A stretch of 64,000 nt of DNA from the NCBI RefSeq assembly GCF_015477605.1, contig NZ_JADLQX010000026.1:20311-84310 (forward strand). The letters run 5' to 3'. Source of the stretch: Nocardia amamiensis. Its GTDB lineage: Bacteria; Actinomycetota; Actinomycetes; Mycobacteriales; Mycobacteriaceae. Every line of letters starts with the position of its first letter. The stretch's first letter is position 1. A program made the position numbers and the translations under genes. Shown piece by piece: positions 25,321 through 33,712 of this stretch. The notes below the pieces were generated by a model. The model ran no database searches, was not told where the DNA came from, and worked only from the letters and a program-made list of their open reading frames with translations.

Positions 25321-26906
25321 ACACCGCAACCCGCGACGAGCCGGGATTGATCGGCGCCGATCCACGCCGGGTCCTTCATCCCGCCGCGCCCGGCGCGCAC
25401 GACCTCACCGCGCTGGGCGCCCCGCCCCGGGTGGCTGTCATCGGCGCGGGCATCGCCGGGCTGGCCGCGGCGACCGGGCTGGCCGAGCGCGGCGTCACGG
25501 TCGAACTCGTCGAGCGGGAAACCTACCTCGGTGGACGCGTCGGCGGCTGGACCGATCGACTCGATGACGGCACCGCGGTCGGTATGAACCGCGGCTTCCA
25601 CGCCTTCTTCCGCCAGTACTACAACCTGCGCAGACTGCTGTCCCGCAGCGATCCCCGCCTGAACATGCTGCGGCCGCTGGACGACTACCCGCTACTCGAC
25701 GCCGACGGGCGCCGTGACAGTTTCCGCCGCCTGCCCCGCACCCCGCCATGGAACGCGCTCGCCTTCGCCTTGCGCAGCCCGACCTTTCGCCTGCGCGATC
25801 TGGGACGCATCGATCCGCGGGCCGCGGCGCCGCTGGCGGCGGTTTCGGTCCCAGAGATCTACTACGCCCTCGACCACGTCGACGCGGAGACCTTCCTGCA
25901 CGCGATCCGATTTCCGGCCGCGGCCCGGCACCTGGCCTTCGAGGTGTTCTCTCGCAGCTTCTTCGCCCTCCCACATCGCATGTCGGCCGCGGAGTTGGCT
26001 GCGATGTTCCATATCTACTTCCTCGGCTCCAGCGAGGGACTGATCTTCGACGTGGCCGACGACAACTTCGATGCCGCGCTCTGGACACCGCTGCGCGAGC
26101 ACCTCACCAGGTCGCAGGTCCCCGGCACCGTTACTGTCCACACCGGCGTCCGCGTCACCGACATCCAGCGCCGTGGATCGTCGGGCTTCCTGGTGCGCGA
26201 TGACACCGGCGCCGCGCTGGACGTCGACGCGGTTGTCCTCTCCACCGATGTCGCCGCACTACGCGACATCGTCGACGCCTCGCCCGAACTCGGCGACCCC
26301 ATCTGGCGAGCGGCCGTCGCCGCACTCGCCACCGCGCCACCGTTTCTGGTCTACCGTTTGTGGCTCGACCGCGCTGTCGCCGCGCACCGGCCGGCGTTTC
26401 TGGCGGCCGGCGGTCTGAACCCCCTGGATAACGTAAGCATCCTGGACCGCTACGAACACTGCGCCGCCAATTGGGCGCGGCGCCATGGCGGCAGCGTGGT
26501 CGAACTGCACGCGTATGCGGTCCAGACCGACGGGCGGTCCGCACCGCCGAACGATCTACGGGCCCGGTTGCTGGCACGGCTGCGCCAGATCTATCCCGAG
26601 ACCGCTCGGGCGAGCATTGTCGGGGAGGCAACGCTCTGGCGGCAGGACTGTCCACGCTTCGCTCCCGGCGATTTCGCCCATCGTCCCGGCATCCACACCC
26701 CCGATCCGGGTCTCGTCCTCGCTGGTGACGGCATCCGCGTCGACCTGCCCGTCGCCCTGATGGAACGCGCCGCCACCACCGGCTGGGCCGCGGCCAACGC
26801 GCTGCTGGCCCGCTGGGGCGCGGCCGGGCACGTACTGCAGACCGTCCCGGTCCAGGGTCGCTCACGACTACTGCGCAGGCTCGCGACACGAAAGGCGCAC
26901 TCGTGA
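25317..26906 (+). CDS. crtU: CrtU-like carotene desaturase/methyltransferase (FAD)
   Basis: Encodes 529 residues from ATG 25317. The FAD-binding motif VAVIGAGIAGLAAATGLAER is at residues 40-59, followed by LVERETYLGGRVGGW. A C-terminal FAD motif is PDPGLVLAGDGIRVDLPVAL. It is the size and type of CrtU, which desaturates beta-ionone rings and moves a methyl group to give aromatic phi rings, as in isorenieratene. Position directly after the cyclase genes is the same as in Streptomyces and mycobacterial isorenieratene clusters. It is too unlike phytoene desaturase to replace CrtI, by my reading of its motifs. Overlaps the Rieske gene by four bases. Confidence 0.8.
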   Translation: MNTATRDEPGLIGADPRRVLHPAAPGAHDLTALGAPPRVAVIGAGIAGLAAATGLAERGVTVELVERETYLGGRVGGWTDRLDDGTAVGMNRGFHAFFRQYYNLRRLLSRSDPRLNMLRPLDDYPLLDADGRRDSFRRLPRTPPWNALAFALRSPTFRLRDLGRIDPRAAAPLAAVSVPEIYYALDHVDAETFLHAIRFPAAARHLAFEVFSRSFFALPHRMSAAELAAMFHIYFLGSSEGLIFDVADDNFDAALWTPLREHLTRSQVPGTVTVHTGVRVTDIQRRGSSGFLVRDDTGAALDVDAVVLSTDVAALRDIVDASPELGDPIWRAAVAALATAPPFLVYRLWLDRAVAAHRPAFLAAGGLNPLDNVSILDRYEHCAANWARRHGGSVVELHAYAVQTDGRSAPPNDLRARLLARLRQIYPETARASIVGEATLWRQDCPRFAPGDFAHRPGIHTPDPGLVLAGDGIRVDLPVALMERAATTGWAAANALLARWGAAGHVLQTVPVQGRSRLLRRLATRKAHS

Positions 26907-27949
26907 AGGCAATCAGAGCAATCCCCGCACACTGGTGGAAGACCTCGCCGCTGCGACCGATCGCCCCGCAGGTCTGGTCCGAACAGCGCCCCACCTACGG
27001 GCAAGCTCGACCTCAGCTCATCGAAGCCGCACTACGCTCAGCGAGCCAACGCCCCTCTGGAAACTGGTTCGTGCTCGCCGCCAGCCGCGACATCACCGCG
27101 AAGCGACCATTCGGCACCACCGTCGCCGGTGTGGAAATCGTCGCATGGCGCGACACGCGCGGCCTCCTACACGCCGGACCGGGTGCCTGCCCGCACCTGG
27201 GCGCGGACCTGGCCACCGCCCGAGTGCACGATGGGGCGCTGCTGTGCCGCTGGCACGGCCTGCGCATCGATGGCCGTTGCACACCCCGATGGGCACCGTT
27301 CCCGGCCCACGACGACGGCGTCCTGACCTGGGTTCGACTCGATACGATCGGCCGAGAGCAACCCACCGACACTCCAATCCTCACCGCGCGTCCCGCCGAC
27401 ACCCGCGTCCACGCGGTCATCACACTGACCGGAATCTGCGAACCAGCAGACATCATCGCCAACCGGCTCGACCCATGGCACGGTTCGTGGTTCCACCCCT
27501 ACTCGTTCGCCCACCTCGACGTCACCCGAACACCGCGCCAAGACGACGATCGCTTCCTGGTGACAGTCACCTTCCGTGTCACCCGTCATCTCGGGGTACC
27601 CGTCGAAGCCGAATTCACCTGCCCCGACCCGCGCACCATCGTCATGCGCATCCTGTCCGGCGAAGGCGCGGGAAGCATCGTCGAAACCCACGCCACACCA
27701 GCCGGGATCGACGGCGATGGGCGGGCGCGCACCACCGTCGTCGAAGCGATCATCGCTGACTCGGCGCGACCGGGATTCCGCCATGCGCCCCGCACCTTAC
27801 CGCTGCTGCGCCCACTCATGCGCCGCGCCGCCCAGCGGTTGTGGCGCGACGACTTCTCCTACGCTGAACGCCGCTATCACCTGCGTACCCAGGGTAATCG
27901 GACACCCGTACATCCGAACCGCACACCACGCACCAACGAAGTCTGTTGA
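26903..27949 (+). CDS. Rieske [2Fe-2S] protein with DUF5914-like domain
   Basis: Encodes 348 residues, starting at GTG 26903 in a GTGA overlap with crtU. The Rieske cluster ligands are CPHLGADL (C-x-H) and CRWHGL (C-x2-H) at about residues 93-120. The C-terminal two thirds (NRLDPWHGSWFHPYSFAHLD onwards) match the DUF5914 domain found with CrtU-like proteins in actinobacteria. A non-heme mononuclear iron site is suggested by DPWHGSWFH. It is probably a terminal oxygenase or redox partner that modifies the aromatised ring, for example by hydroxylation. That reaction is inferred from operon context. Confidence 0.78.
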   Translation: MKAIRAIPAHWWKTSPLRPIAPQVWSEQRPTYGQARPQLIEAALRSASQRPSGNWFVLAASRDITAKRPFGTTVAGVEIVAWRDTRGLLHAGPGACPHLGADLATARVHDGALLCRWHGLRIDGRCTPRWAPFPAHDDGVLTWVRLDTIGREQPTDTPILTARPADTRVHAVITLTGICEPADIIANRLDPWHGSWFHPYSFAHLDVTRTPRQDDDRFLVTVTFRVTRHLGVPVEAEFTCPDPRTIVMRILSGEGAGSIVETHATPAGIDGDGRARTTVVEAIIADSARPGFRHAPRTLPLLRPLMRRAAQRLWRDDFSYAERRYHLRTQGNRTPVHPNRTPRTNEVC

Positions 27950-28187
27950 CCGGCCCTGACCAACAGCATCATCGATCACGAGTCCGGCTGGAGTACTGAG
28001 CCGGTGCCGCGCCTGTGCCTGACCACCCGATCTGTCGTTGCGATCTCAACGGCCATCGCCGGACTGCACCTCGGTGCCCGGCCACGCATCACGGTGGATG
28101 ACGCACCATGGCAACCCAGCCGGATATCGGGGTCGATTACCCGATGGGTAATGGCCTGGCCGGGTGGTCGTTCGTAGGATCGGCGGA

Positions 28188-28967
28188 GTGCGTACCCCAA
28201 CGGCTGGTGACTTGCTGCGGCATTGGCGACTGGAACGCCGACTGAGCCAGCTGGAGCTGGCCGGACGGGCCGAGACCTCGGCGCGGCACCTGAGTTTCAT
28301 CGAGACCGGACGCGCGACGCCGAGCCGGACGATGATCGTGCACTTGTCCGAGCACTTGGAGATTCCGCTGCGCGAACGCAATCGTCTACTGCTCGCCGCG
28401 GGCTATGCGCCCGCCTATGCGCAACCGGCTCTCGACACACCCGCCATGGACGCCGTCCGCGGCGCCATGCGCCAGATCCTCGCCGGTCATGAGCCGTATC
28501 CGGCGCTGGCCATCGACCAGAACTGGACCATGATCGACGCCAACAGCGGGGTAGCGGTGCTGATCGCGGGCATCGACCCCGCTCTGGCGACGCCACCGGT
28601 GAACGCGCTGCGATTGAGCCTGCACCCGGACGGCATGGCGGGCCGCATCCGCAACCTCGCCGAATGGCGCGGCCATATCTTCGCGCGGCTGGCGCGACAG
28701 GCCGAGGTCACCGGCTCGAAGGACTTGGCCGATCTGCTCGAGGAGTTGCGGTCCTATCCGGGCGGCGAGGTGGAGCTCGCGCTCCCCGAACCCGATCAGG
28801 CGGTGGTCCCGCTGCGGATCGAGCACCAGGGCGACGAGCTGTCACTGCTCAGCGTGACGACGGTGTTCGGAACCCCGATGAACGTCACCGTCGCCGAACT
28901 GGCCATCGAATCGTTCTTCCCCGCCGACGAGGACACCATGAAGCGCCTCACCGCGCACGCCCGATGA
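28188..28967 (+). CDS. XRE-family regulator with MmyB-like ligand-binding domain
   Basis: Encodes 259 residues from GTG 28188 (GGCGGAG upstream); the ORF start at 28164 lacks a site. The helix-turn-helix is LLRHWRLERRLSQLELAGRA followed by ETSARHLSFIETGRATPS (residues 8-45). The rest is the MmyB-like ligand-binding domain, with the family motifs YPALAIDQNWTMIDANSGVA and LSLHPDGMAGRIRNLAEW. Such proteins bind a small hydrophobic ligand, often a fatty acid in structures. It overlaps the kinase-like gene by four bases, so it likely regulates its own transcript. Confidence 0.88.
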   Translation: MRTPTAGDLLRHWRLERRLSQLELAGRAETSARHLSFIETGRATPSRTMIVHLSEHLEIPLRERNRLLLAAGYAPAYAQPALDTPAMDAVRGAMRQILAGHEPYPALAIDQNWTMIDANSGVAVLIAGIDPALATPPVNALRLSLHPDGMAGRIRNLAEWRGHIFARLARQAEVTGSKDLADLLEELRSYPGGEVELALPEPDQAVVPLRIEHQGDELSLLSVTTVFGTPMNVTVAELAIESFFPADEDTMKRLTAHAR

Positions 28968-29812
28968 CCCGCATCGAGCGGCTGTGCGCCTTGCTCGGCG
29001 CACCGGTCCGCGCGATCACCGAACTCGGCTCCAGCCACGCGTGGACGCTGCACCGGGCCGAATTGGCCGACGGCCGCCGGGTCTTCGTCAAGCATTCGGC
29101 CGAGCCGACGCCGGTCTTCGCGGCCGAAGCGGCGGGGCTGGCCTGGCTGGGGAGCGCGGACACCGGCGCATTGGTGCCGCCGGTGCTGGCCGCCGATGAC
29201 CGGATGCTGGTGCTGCCCTGGCTGGACGAGACCCGTCCCACCCCTGCGGCCGCCGAGCGGTTCGGCCGCGAACTGGCCGCGCTGCACGCCGACCGGCCCG
29301 AACTGTTCGGCGCGCCGTGGGCGGGCTGGATCGCGAGCCTCCCGCTGCCGAACGCCCCCGCGGACGGTGCGTGGTCGCGGTGGTACGCCGAGCACCGCCT
29401 CGTGCCCTACCTGCCGCGCGCGGCCGCACACCTCGGCGCCGACGGAATCCGCTTGGTGGAGCGCGTCATCGACCGTATCGACGATCTCGCCGGGCCCGCC
29501 GAACCCCCGGCTCGCATCCACGGCGACCTGTGGTCGGGCAACATCCTGTGGACCCGGGAACGCGCGATGCTCATCGATCCCGCCGCTCACGGCGGTCACC
29601 GCGAGACCGACCTGGCCATGCTGGCCCTCTTCGGCGCCCCGCACCTGGATCGCATCCGCGCCGCCTACCACGAGACCCATCCGCTCGCCCCCGGGTGGCA
29701 AGCCCGCACTCCGCTGCACCAGTTGCATCCCCTGCTGGTGCACGTCGCGCTGTTCGGCGCCGGTTATCGTGCGCAGACGCTCGCCGCGGCCACCGCGGCG
29801 CTCGGGTCCTGA
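28964..29812 (+). CDS. Fructosamine kinase family protein
   Basis: Encodes 282 residues from ATG 28964 (ATGA overlap). It has the eukaryotic-like kinase fold seen in fructosamine kinases and aminoglycoside phosphotransferases: VFVKHSA for the ATP lysine, catalytic loop RIHGDLWSGNILW and metal motif LIDPAAHGGHRETDLAML. Bacterial members phosphorylate ribulosamines or fructosamines on glycated proteins or free amino acids so that they can be deglycated. The link to the XRE regulator is conserved-looking but its inducer is unknown. Confidence 0.87.
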   Translation: MTRIERLCALLGAPVRAITELGSSHAWTLHRAELADGRRVFVKHSAEPTPVFAAEAAGLAWLGSADTGALVPPVLAADDRMLVLPWLDETRPTPAAAERFGRELAALHADRPELFGAPWAGWIASLPLPNAPADGAWSRWYAEHRLVPYLPRAAAHLGADGIRLVERVIDRIDDLAGPAEPPARIHGDLWSGNILWTRERAMLIDPAAHGGHRETDLAMLALFGAPHLDRIRAAYHETHPLAPGWQARTPLHQLHPLLVHVALFGAGYRAQTLAAATAALGS

Positions 29813-29816
29813 CAGC

Positions 29817-30692
29817 TCACCCGTTCACCCGCGCGATGACTTTCTCCGCGAAACGGGACAGATGGGCGATCTTCGTCGCCAGCGGCTCGGTGTCCTGCTC
29901 GGTGGTGTAGGGCAACCGGAATCCGACGATCACGTCCGTGACCCCTTTGTCCTCGAGGCGCTTGACTCCGTCGACGGTGAAGCCGTCCAGCGAGATGACA
30001 TGCACCTCGAAATCCTTGCGCGTGCCGTACTCGGCCCGCAGAGTGCCGAGTTCGGCAAGCAGCCGGTCGAGTTCCGCGCCGTCGCCCCCGGCGTGCATCC
30101 ATCCGTCTCCGCGCTGCGCGGCCCGCCGCAGTGCGGGCTTGCTGTGCCCGCCCACGAGTATCGGAACCGGTTCGGTCGGCACCGGGCTGATCTTGATCGG
30201 CGCAATGTCGTAGAACTCCCCGTGGTACTCGAAATACCCGCCCGCCGAGAGGCCGCGCACGATGTCGATGCATTCGTCCATGCGTGCGCCGCGCTTGTCG
30301 AACGGCACGCCCATCATGTCGAAATCGTCCGGCCACGGGCTGATTCCGACGCCGAGACCGAACCGGTTGCCGCTGAGCGCGGCGACCGAGGCGGCTTGTT
30401 TGGCCACCAGCACCGGCGGCCGGATCGGCAGCTTCAGCACGAACGGGGTGAAACGCAGCGTGGTGGTCACCGCCGCCATCGCCGCACTCAGCACGAATGC
30501 CTCGATGAACGGCTTGTCCTCCAGGAACTCCCGGCTTCCATCCGGCGTATACGGATACTTCGCATCGGATTCCTTCGGGTACGCCACACTGTCGGCCACC
30601 GCCATGGACGTATAGCCCGCGTCTTCGGCGGCTTTGGCGAGGGGGAGGTAATACGACGGATCCGTCATCGTCTCGGCATAGGTGAAGCGCAT
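29817..30692 (-). CDS. LLM class F420-dependent oxidoreductase
   Basis: Encodes 291 residues from ATG 30692 (MRFTYAETMTDPSYYLPLAK); longer starts up to 30929 read through the intergenic space. It is a TIM-barrel luciferase-like monooxygenase-superfamily protein, with VLVAKQAASVAALSGNRFGL-GVGISPW and PVPILVGGHSKPALRRAAQR, the pattern of the F420-binding TIGR03619-type group. It probably uses reduced or oxidised F420 for hydride transfer on an unknown substrate. It lies downstream of, and on the same strand as, the VOC and SDR genes. Confidence 0.86.
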   Translation of the reverse strand: MRFTYAETMTDPSYYLPLAKAAEDAGYTSMAVADSVAYPKESDAKYPYTPDGSREFLEDKPFIEAFVLSAAMAAVTTTLRFTPFVLKLPIRPPVLVAKQAASVAALSGNRFGLGVGISPWPDDFDMMGVPFDKRGARMDECIDIVRGLSAGGYFEYHGEFYDIAPIKISPVPTEPVPILVGGHSKPALRRAAQRGDGWMHAGGDGAELDRLLAELGTLRAEYGTRKDFEVHVISLDGFTVDGVKRLEDKGVTDVIVGFRLPYTTEQDTEPLATKIAHLSRFAEKVIARVNG

Positions 30693-30841
30693 GTCGGTCG
30701 CCTTCCTGGCGCGTCGAGCGCGCCGCACGAGTCCCGGCGAGATACCCGCGGACCGAGCCATCGCCGGGACGAGAGGGAAAAGCCGCAGACGGACCCGGGC
30801 CACCTCGGTCGTACCGAGGCTTGCCGGGGGGAGAGCACCGC

Positions 30842-31345
30842 CTACCGCCATGGATTGGTGAAGCCTTCCGGTATCAACTGGTCGAACATCGCCTTCATCT
30901 CCTCCGACAGCCGCAGCAACTCGAAACACGAACCGATCGGCCCGCCGTCGAGATAGGCGAACTCCATTCCGGCACCCTCGAACCTGCCGCGCCCGACGAC
31001 CTCGATACCCGCGGCCCGGGCCTCAGCGAGCGCGGCGTCGAAATCGCCGGGCACCCAGGCAGCGTGATGTAGTCCGGGTCCGACGCGTTCGAGATGCTCG
31101 GAGTACAGGCTCACACCGCCGCGCGGCTCGATCAGCTCCACCTGTTGGCCGCCCGCGTAACCGAGCGCCACACTGATCGTGTAATCGGCTGGCACACCAC
31201 GTAATTCGGCCGATGCGGGGCCGAAGTGCACGTCGGCAACAGTGAGCCACTGCCCGACCCCGTACCGCGTGGTGAACTCCTGCCGCGCCGCGGCCAGGTC
31301 GCTCACCACCCAGCACAGCTGAAAGATCGGGCCACCAGCGATCAT
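30842..31345 (-). CDS. VOC family (glyoxalase-like) protein
   Basis: Encodes 167 residues from ATG 31345, overlapping the SDR stop by four bases. The vicinal-oxygen-chelate fold is seen as two betaalphabeta-beta-beta modules: FQLCWVVSDLAAARQEFTTR and GLHHAAWVPGDFDAALAEAR. Possible metal ligands include H of GLHHAAW and Glu of VELIEPRG. Proteins of this type are dioxygenases, lyases or binding proteins. The coupling to an SDR suggests a shared degradative or modification route, regulated by the divergent TetR gene. Confidence 0.84.
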   Translation of the reverse strand: MIAGGPIFQLCWVVSDLAAARQEFTTRYGVGQWLTVADVHFGPASAELRGVPADYTISVALGYAGGQQVELIEPRGGVSLYSEHLERVGPGLHHAAWVPGDFDAALAEARAAGIEVVGRGRFEGAGMEFAYLDGGPIGSCFELLRLSEEMKAMFDQLIPEGFTNPWR

Positions 31346-32115
31346 CGGCGTCCCCCGATACGGCTCATCAGGCTCGGGAACCACCGGTAGGCGGCGACCA
31401 CCACCCGGTTGTAGCGCGGAAACACGATGAACGGCTTGTTCTTGCGCATGCCATGCAGCACGTACTCGGCGGCCCGCTCGGAGCTGATCATCCCGATCGG
31501 CATGCGGCGCGACGGCCCCCGATACGAATAGCCCGGCAGGTCGATCCCGGAATCGACGATGTCGGTCGCGACCCGCCCCGGTACGGCGACACTCACCTTC
31601 ACCCCTGCCGCGGCCGCCTCGGCGCGCAGCGAGGTACTCAATCCGACCACCGCGTGCTCGGTCATCGCGTACGCCGCCGACGGCGTCACCGGTGTCAGTC
31701 CCGCGAGCGACGCCATGTTCACGATGTGCCCGAAACCCTGAGCCCGCATCACCGGGTAGGCGTGCCGGGTCCCGTGCACCACGCCCCACAGGTTCACATC
31801 CACGATCCGCTGCCACTGCGGCAACGGAATCTGGTCCGCGGCGCCGCCGAGGCGGATGCCAGCGTTGTTGAACAAGTAGTCGATGCGTCCCAGTTCGGTC
31901 GCTGCCCCGTTGATCAGCCTGCGCACCTGCTCGTCGTCGGAGACGTCGACGACCTGCGTGTGGATCCCGGTGTCCGCGGCCAGCGCCACCAGCCCGGCGG
32001 CGTCGATATCGGCAGCCACGACCGCGACGCCCTGCGCGGCCAGGCTGCGGCACAAGGCGGCGCCCAGACCGGACGCGGCGCCGGTGACCACCGCCACAGT
32101 ATCCACGTCGTACAA
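31342..32115 (-). CDS. Short-chain dehydrogenase with Lys-to-Glu change at the active site
   Basis: Encodes 257 residues. The Rossmann motif is AVVTGAASGLGAALCRSLAA, the NNAG motif is FNNAGI, and the active site Ser is in NMASLAG. The catalytic Tyr-x3-Lys reads YAMTE: the codon at the lysine position is GAG (Glu), one base away from AAG. Lys normally lowers the Tyr pKa and holds the nicotinamide ribose, so activity may be lost or changed. Everything else in the fold looks intact, so this is not an obvious pseudogene. It is divergent from a TetR gene and overlaps the VOC gene. Confidence 0.85.
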   Translation of the reverse strand: MYDVDTVAVVTGAASGLGAALCRSLAAQGVAVVAADIDAAGLVALAADTGIHTQVVDVSDDEQVRRLINGAATELGRIDYLFNNAGIRLGGAADQIPLPQWQRIVDVNLWGVVHGTRHAYPVMRAQGFGHIVNMASLAGLTPVTPSAAYAMTEHAVVGLSTSLRAEAAAAGVKVSVAVPGRVATDIVDSGIDLPGYSYRGPSRRMPIGMISSERAAEYVLHGMRKNKPFIVFPRYNRVVVAAYRWFPSLMSRIGGRR

Positions 32116-32125
32116 TTAAGCATCT

Positions 32126-32154
32126 GTGTTTAACATCGTCAATACTCGTGTTTA
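32126..32154. promoter_or_regulatory. Direct repeats in the SDR/TetR divergent promoter
   Basis: GTGTTTA occurs at 32126-32132 and again at 32148-32154, exactly 22 bases apart (about two helical turns), in an AT-richer 52-base gap between the divergent SDR and TetR genes. This is a likely binding site for the TetR product. Confidence 0.45.
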
Positions 32155-32167
32155 GTACAGTGCGGAT

Positions 32168-32806
32168 ATGCCGAGCGACGATTCGCGCACCGCTTTGCTC
32201 GACGCCGGAGAACGCCTCATCGCCGAGCGCGGCGTCGACGTGCCGCTGCGCGACATCGCCGCCGCCGCGGGCCAGCGCAACAACTCGGCCGTGCACTACT
32301 ACTTCGATTCCCGCAACGGACTGATCGAAGCGATCGTCGAGCGGCGGATGAACTGGCTCGAGCAGCGGCGCATGCAATTGCTGGCCGCACACGAAGCCAA
32401 CGGTGGCGCCAACAACCTGCCCACGCTCGTCGCCCTGCTCGCGACACCGATCCTCGAGCTGCTCGGCGATGACCGGGTAACCCACCTGGGCCGGTTCCTG
32501 GAAGTGGTGCGAACCCATCCGGTGGTGGCGGACGCGCGCCGCCTCGCAGGGGCCGACCGCGCGGCGCTCCGGATCATCGCCACCCGGCTCGACGCGGCAC
32601 TGCAGGGCCTGCCCCGCCGCCTGCGCAGACAGCGCCTGGAGACCATGGCCACGGTAATGTTCGCCTTGATCGCCGACTACGAGCGCACCCTCGAATCCGG
32701 CGTCCGCACCGCCAGCCCCGAGGACGCGGCGGAGATCGTGGACATGATCGTCGCCATGCTCACCGTGCCCGCCCGCGCCCACACAGGGTCCACGCCGCGA
32801 CACTGA
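32168..32806 (+). CDS. TetR family transcriptional regulator
   Basis: Encodes 212 residues from ATG 32168. Helix-turn-helix: LLDAGERLIAERGVDVPLRD-IAAAAGQRNNSAVHYYF, with the TetR-type HYYF recognition turn. The C-terminal region is the helical ligand-binding domain. It sits 52 bases from the divergent SDR and most likely represses the SDR-VOC pair, and perhaps the LLM gene. The ligand is unknown. Confidence 0.88.
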   Translation: MPSDDSRTALLDAGERLIAERGVDVPLRDIAAAAGQRNNSAVHYYFDSRNGLIEAIVERRMNWLEQRRMQLLAAHEANGGANNLPTLVALLATPILELLGDDRVTHLGRFLEVVRTHPVVADARRLAGADRAALRIIATRLDAALQGLPRRLRRQRLETMATVMFALIADYERTLESGVRTASPEDAAEIVDMIVAMLTVPARAHTGSTPRH

Positions 32807-32933
32807 ACAGCGCCGTGAGCAGGACACGGTCGCCGCTGCCCACGGCCAGCGGCGCGGCACAAGCGGCCGACGAGCCGCGGCGTCCGCGTGCCGCTCCGTA
32901 CCCGGCACCGGCGATCCCTGGTCGCGGCTGTGT

Positions 32934-33197
32934 TCAGCCCGTTGTCCGCGGCACCGGGATGCCGTACCCGTGAGCTGCGGTGAGCGGTCGATTGCCTTGC
33001 GTCCCGGTTGTTTCCGGGAATCTGCGGTGCAAACGGTCGATATAGCGACGCACGGCGGACAGTTCGGTCTGCAGTTGCTGTCGCACGGCGGGATCACCGC
33101 GATGCGCGAATCCGATCTCCCGCGTCAGCGTCTGGGCTCGCACGGCGAGCAACTCCAGGAACACCCGAGCCTGGGCGAGGTTGGCGTCTTCTTCCAT
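32934..33197 (-). CDS. Small hypothetical protein
   Basis: Encodes 87 residues. The first 60 form charged amphipathic helices with clear coding character (ANLAQARVFLELLAVRAQTL then TREIGFAHRGDPAVRQQLQT), suggesting a helical hairpin. The tail (LTAAHGYGIPVPRTTG) is unstructured. I do not recognise a family, and no partner gene is adjacent. The opposite-strand ORFs lack such a pattern, which is why this frame was chosen. Confidence 0.5.
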   Translation of the reverse strand: MEEDANLAQARVFLELLAVRAQTLTREIGFAHRGDPAVRQQLQTELSAVRRYIDRLHRRFPETTGTQGNRPLTAAHGYGIPVPRTTG

Positions 33198-33389
33198 CCG
33201 GTAGGCCGATCTGTCGTTCGGTTCATACTGTGTCGCCCGGTGCTCCCCGCGCCGTGGTCCTCGGTCGATCGGGAGTAGGTCACGATGCTAGCCGAGCGGA
33301 CGCCCGGCGGTGCCGAAAACAAAACCGGCCCTTCGGCCCGGGGTTGGATGCTCGGCGTACGGGCACCCGCCGGGGCGTATCGTGACGGT

Positions 33390-33560
33390 ATGGGCGTCAT
33401 CGGGGAACTGTTTCCGGGCAAGAAACTGACCCACGAGGGCAGTGAAGCCGGCGACGGACAGACACACACTCCCCGGTTCGACATCGATCTCGACACCGGG
33501 GTGGTGCGGGTGCCGCGCGCGGCCGATCCGGCCGTCGCCGAGCGACCCGACGAAACGTAA
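33390..33560 (+). CDS. Small DUF6191-like hypothetical protein
   Basis: Encodes 56 residues from ATG 33390 (MGVIGELFPGKKLTHEGSEA). The ending IDLDTGVVRVPRAADP, together with the start ELFPGKK, resembles the short actinobacterial DUF6191 pattern (ELFxPGRK ... IDLxxGxVxV). The longer frame from 33285 adds a stretch without coding character. Function unknown. Confidence 0.5.
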   Translation: MGVIGELFPGKKLTHEGSEAGDGQTHTPRFDIDLDTGVVRVPRAADPAVAERPDET

Positions 33561-33712
33561 GTCCGTCCCTGGTTCCCGCCCGCCGCGTTCAACGCTCCGG
33601 CGCGATCCTTTGGCAATCCAGACCCTGTGCGGGCCGATTCCCCTCGGGCAGAAAACATCTCGTTGATCGCAACCCGTGGCCGCAGCGGTTCGGGCCGGTA
33701 GCGTCGCCGCAA

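Noticed and set aside
29196..30956. 586-codon plus-strand frame across the kinase-like and LLM genes
   Set aside because: Crosses a gene end and an antisense gene; no coherent protein.
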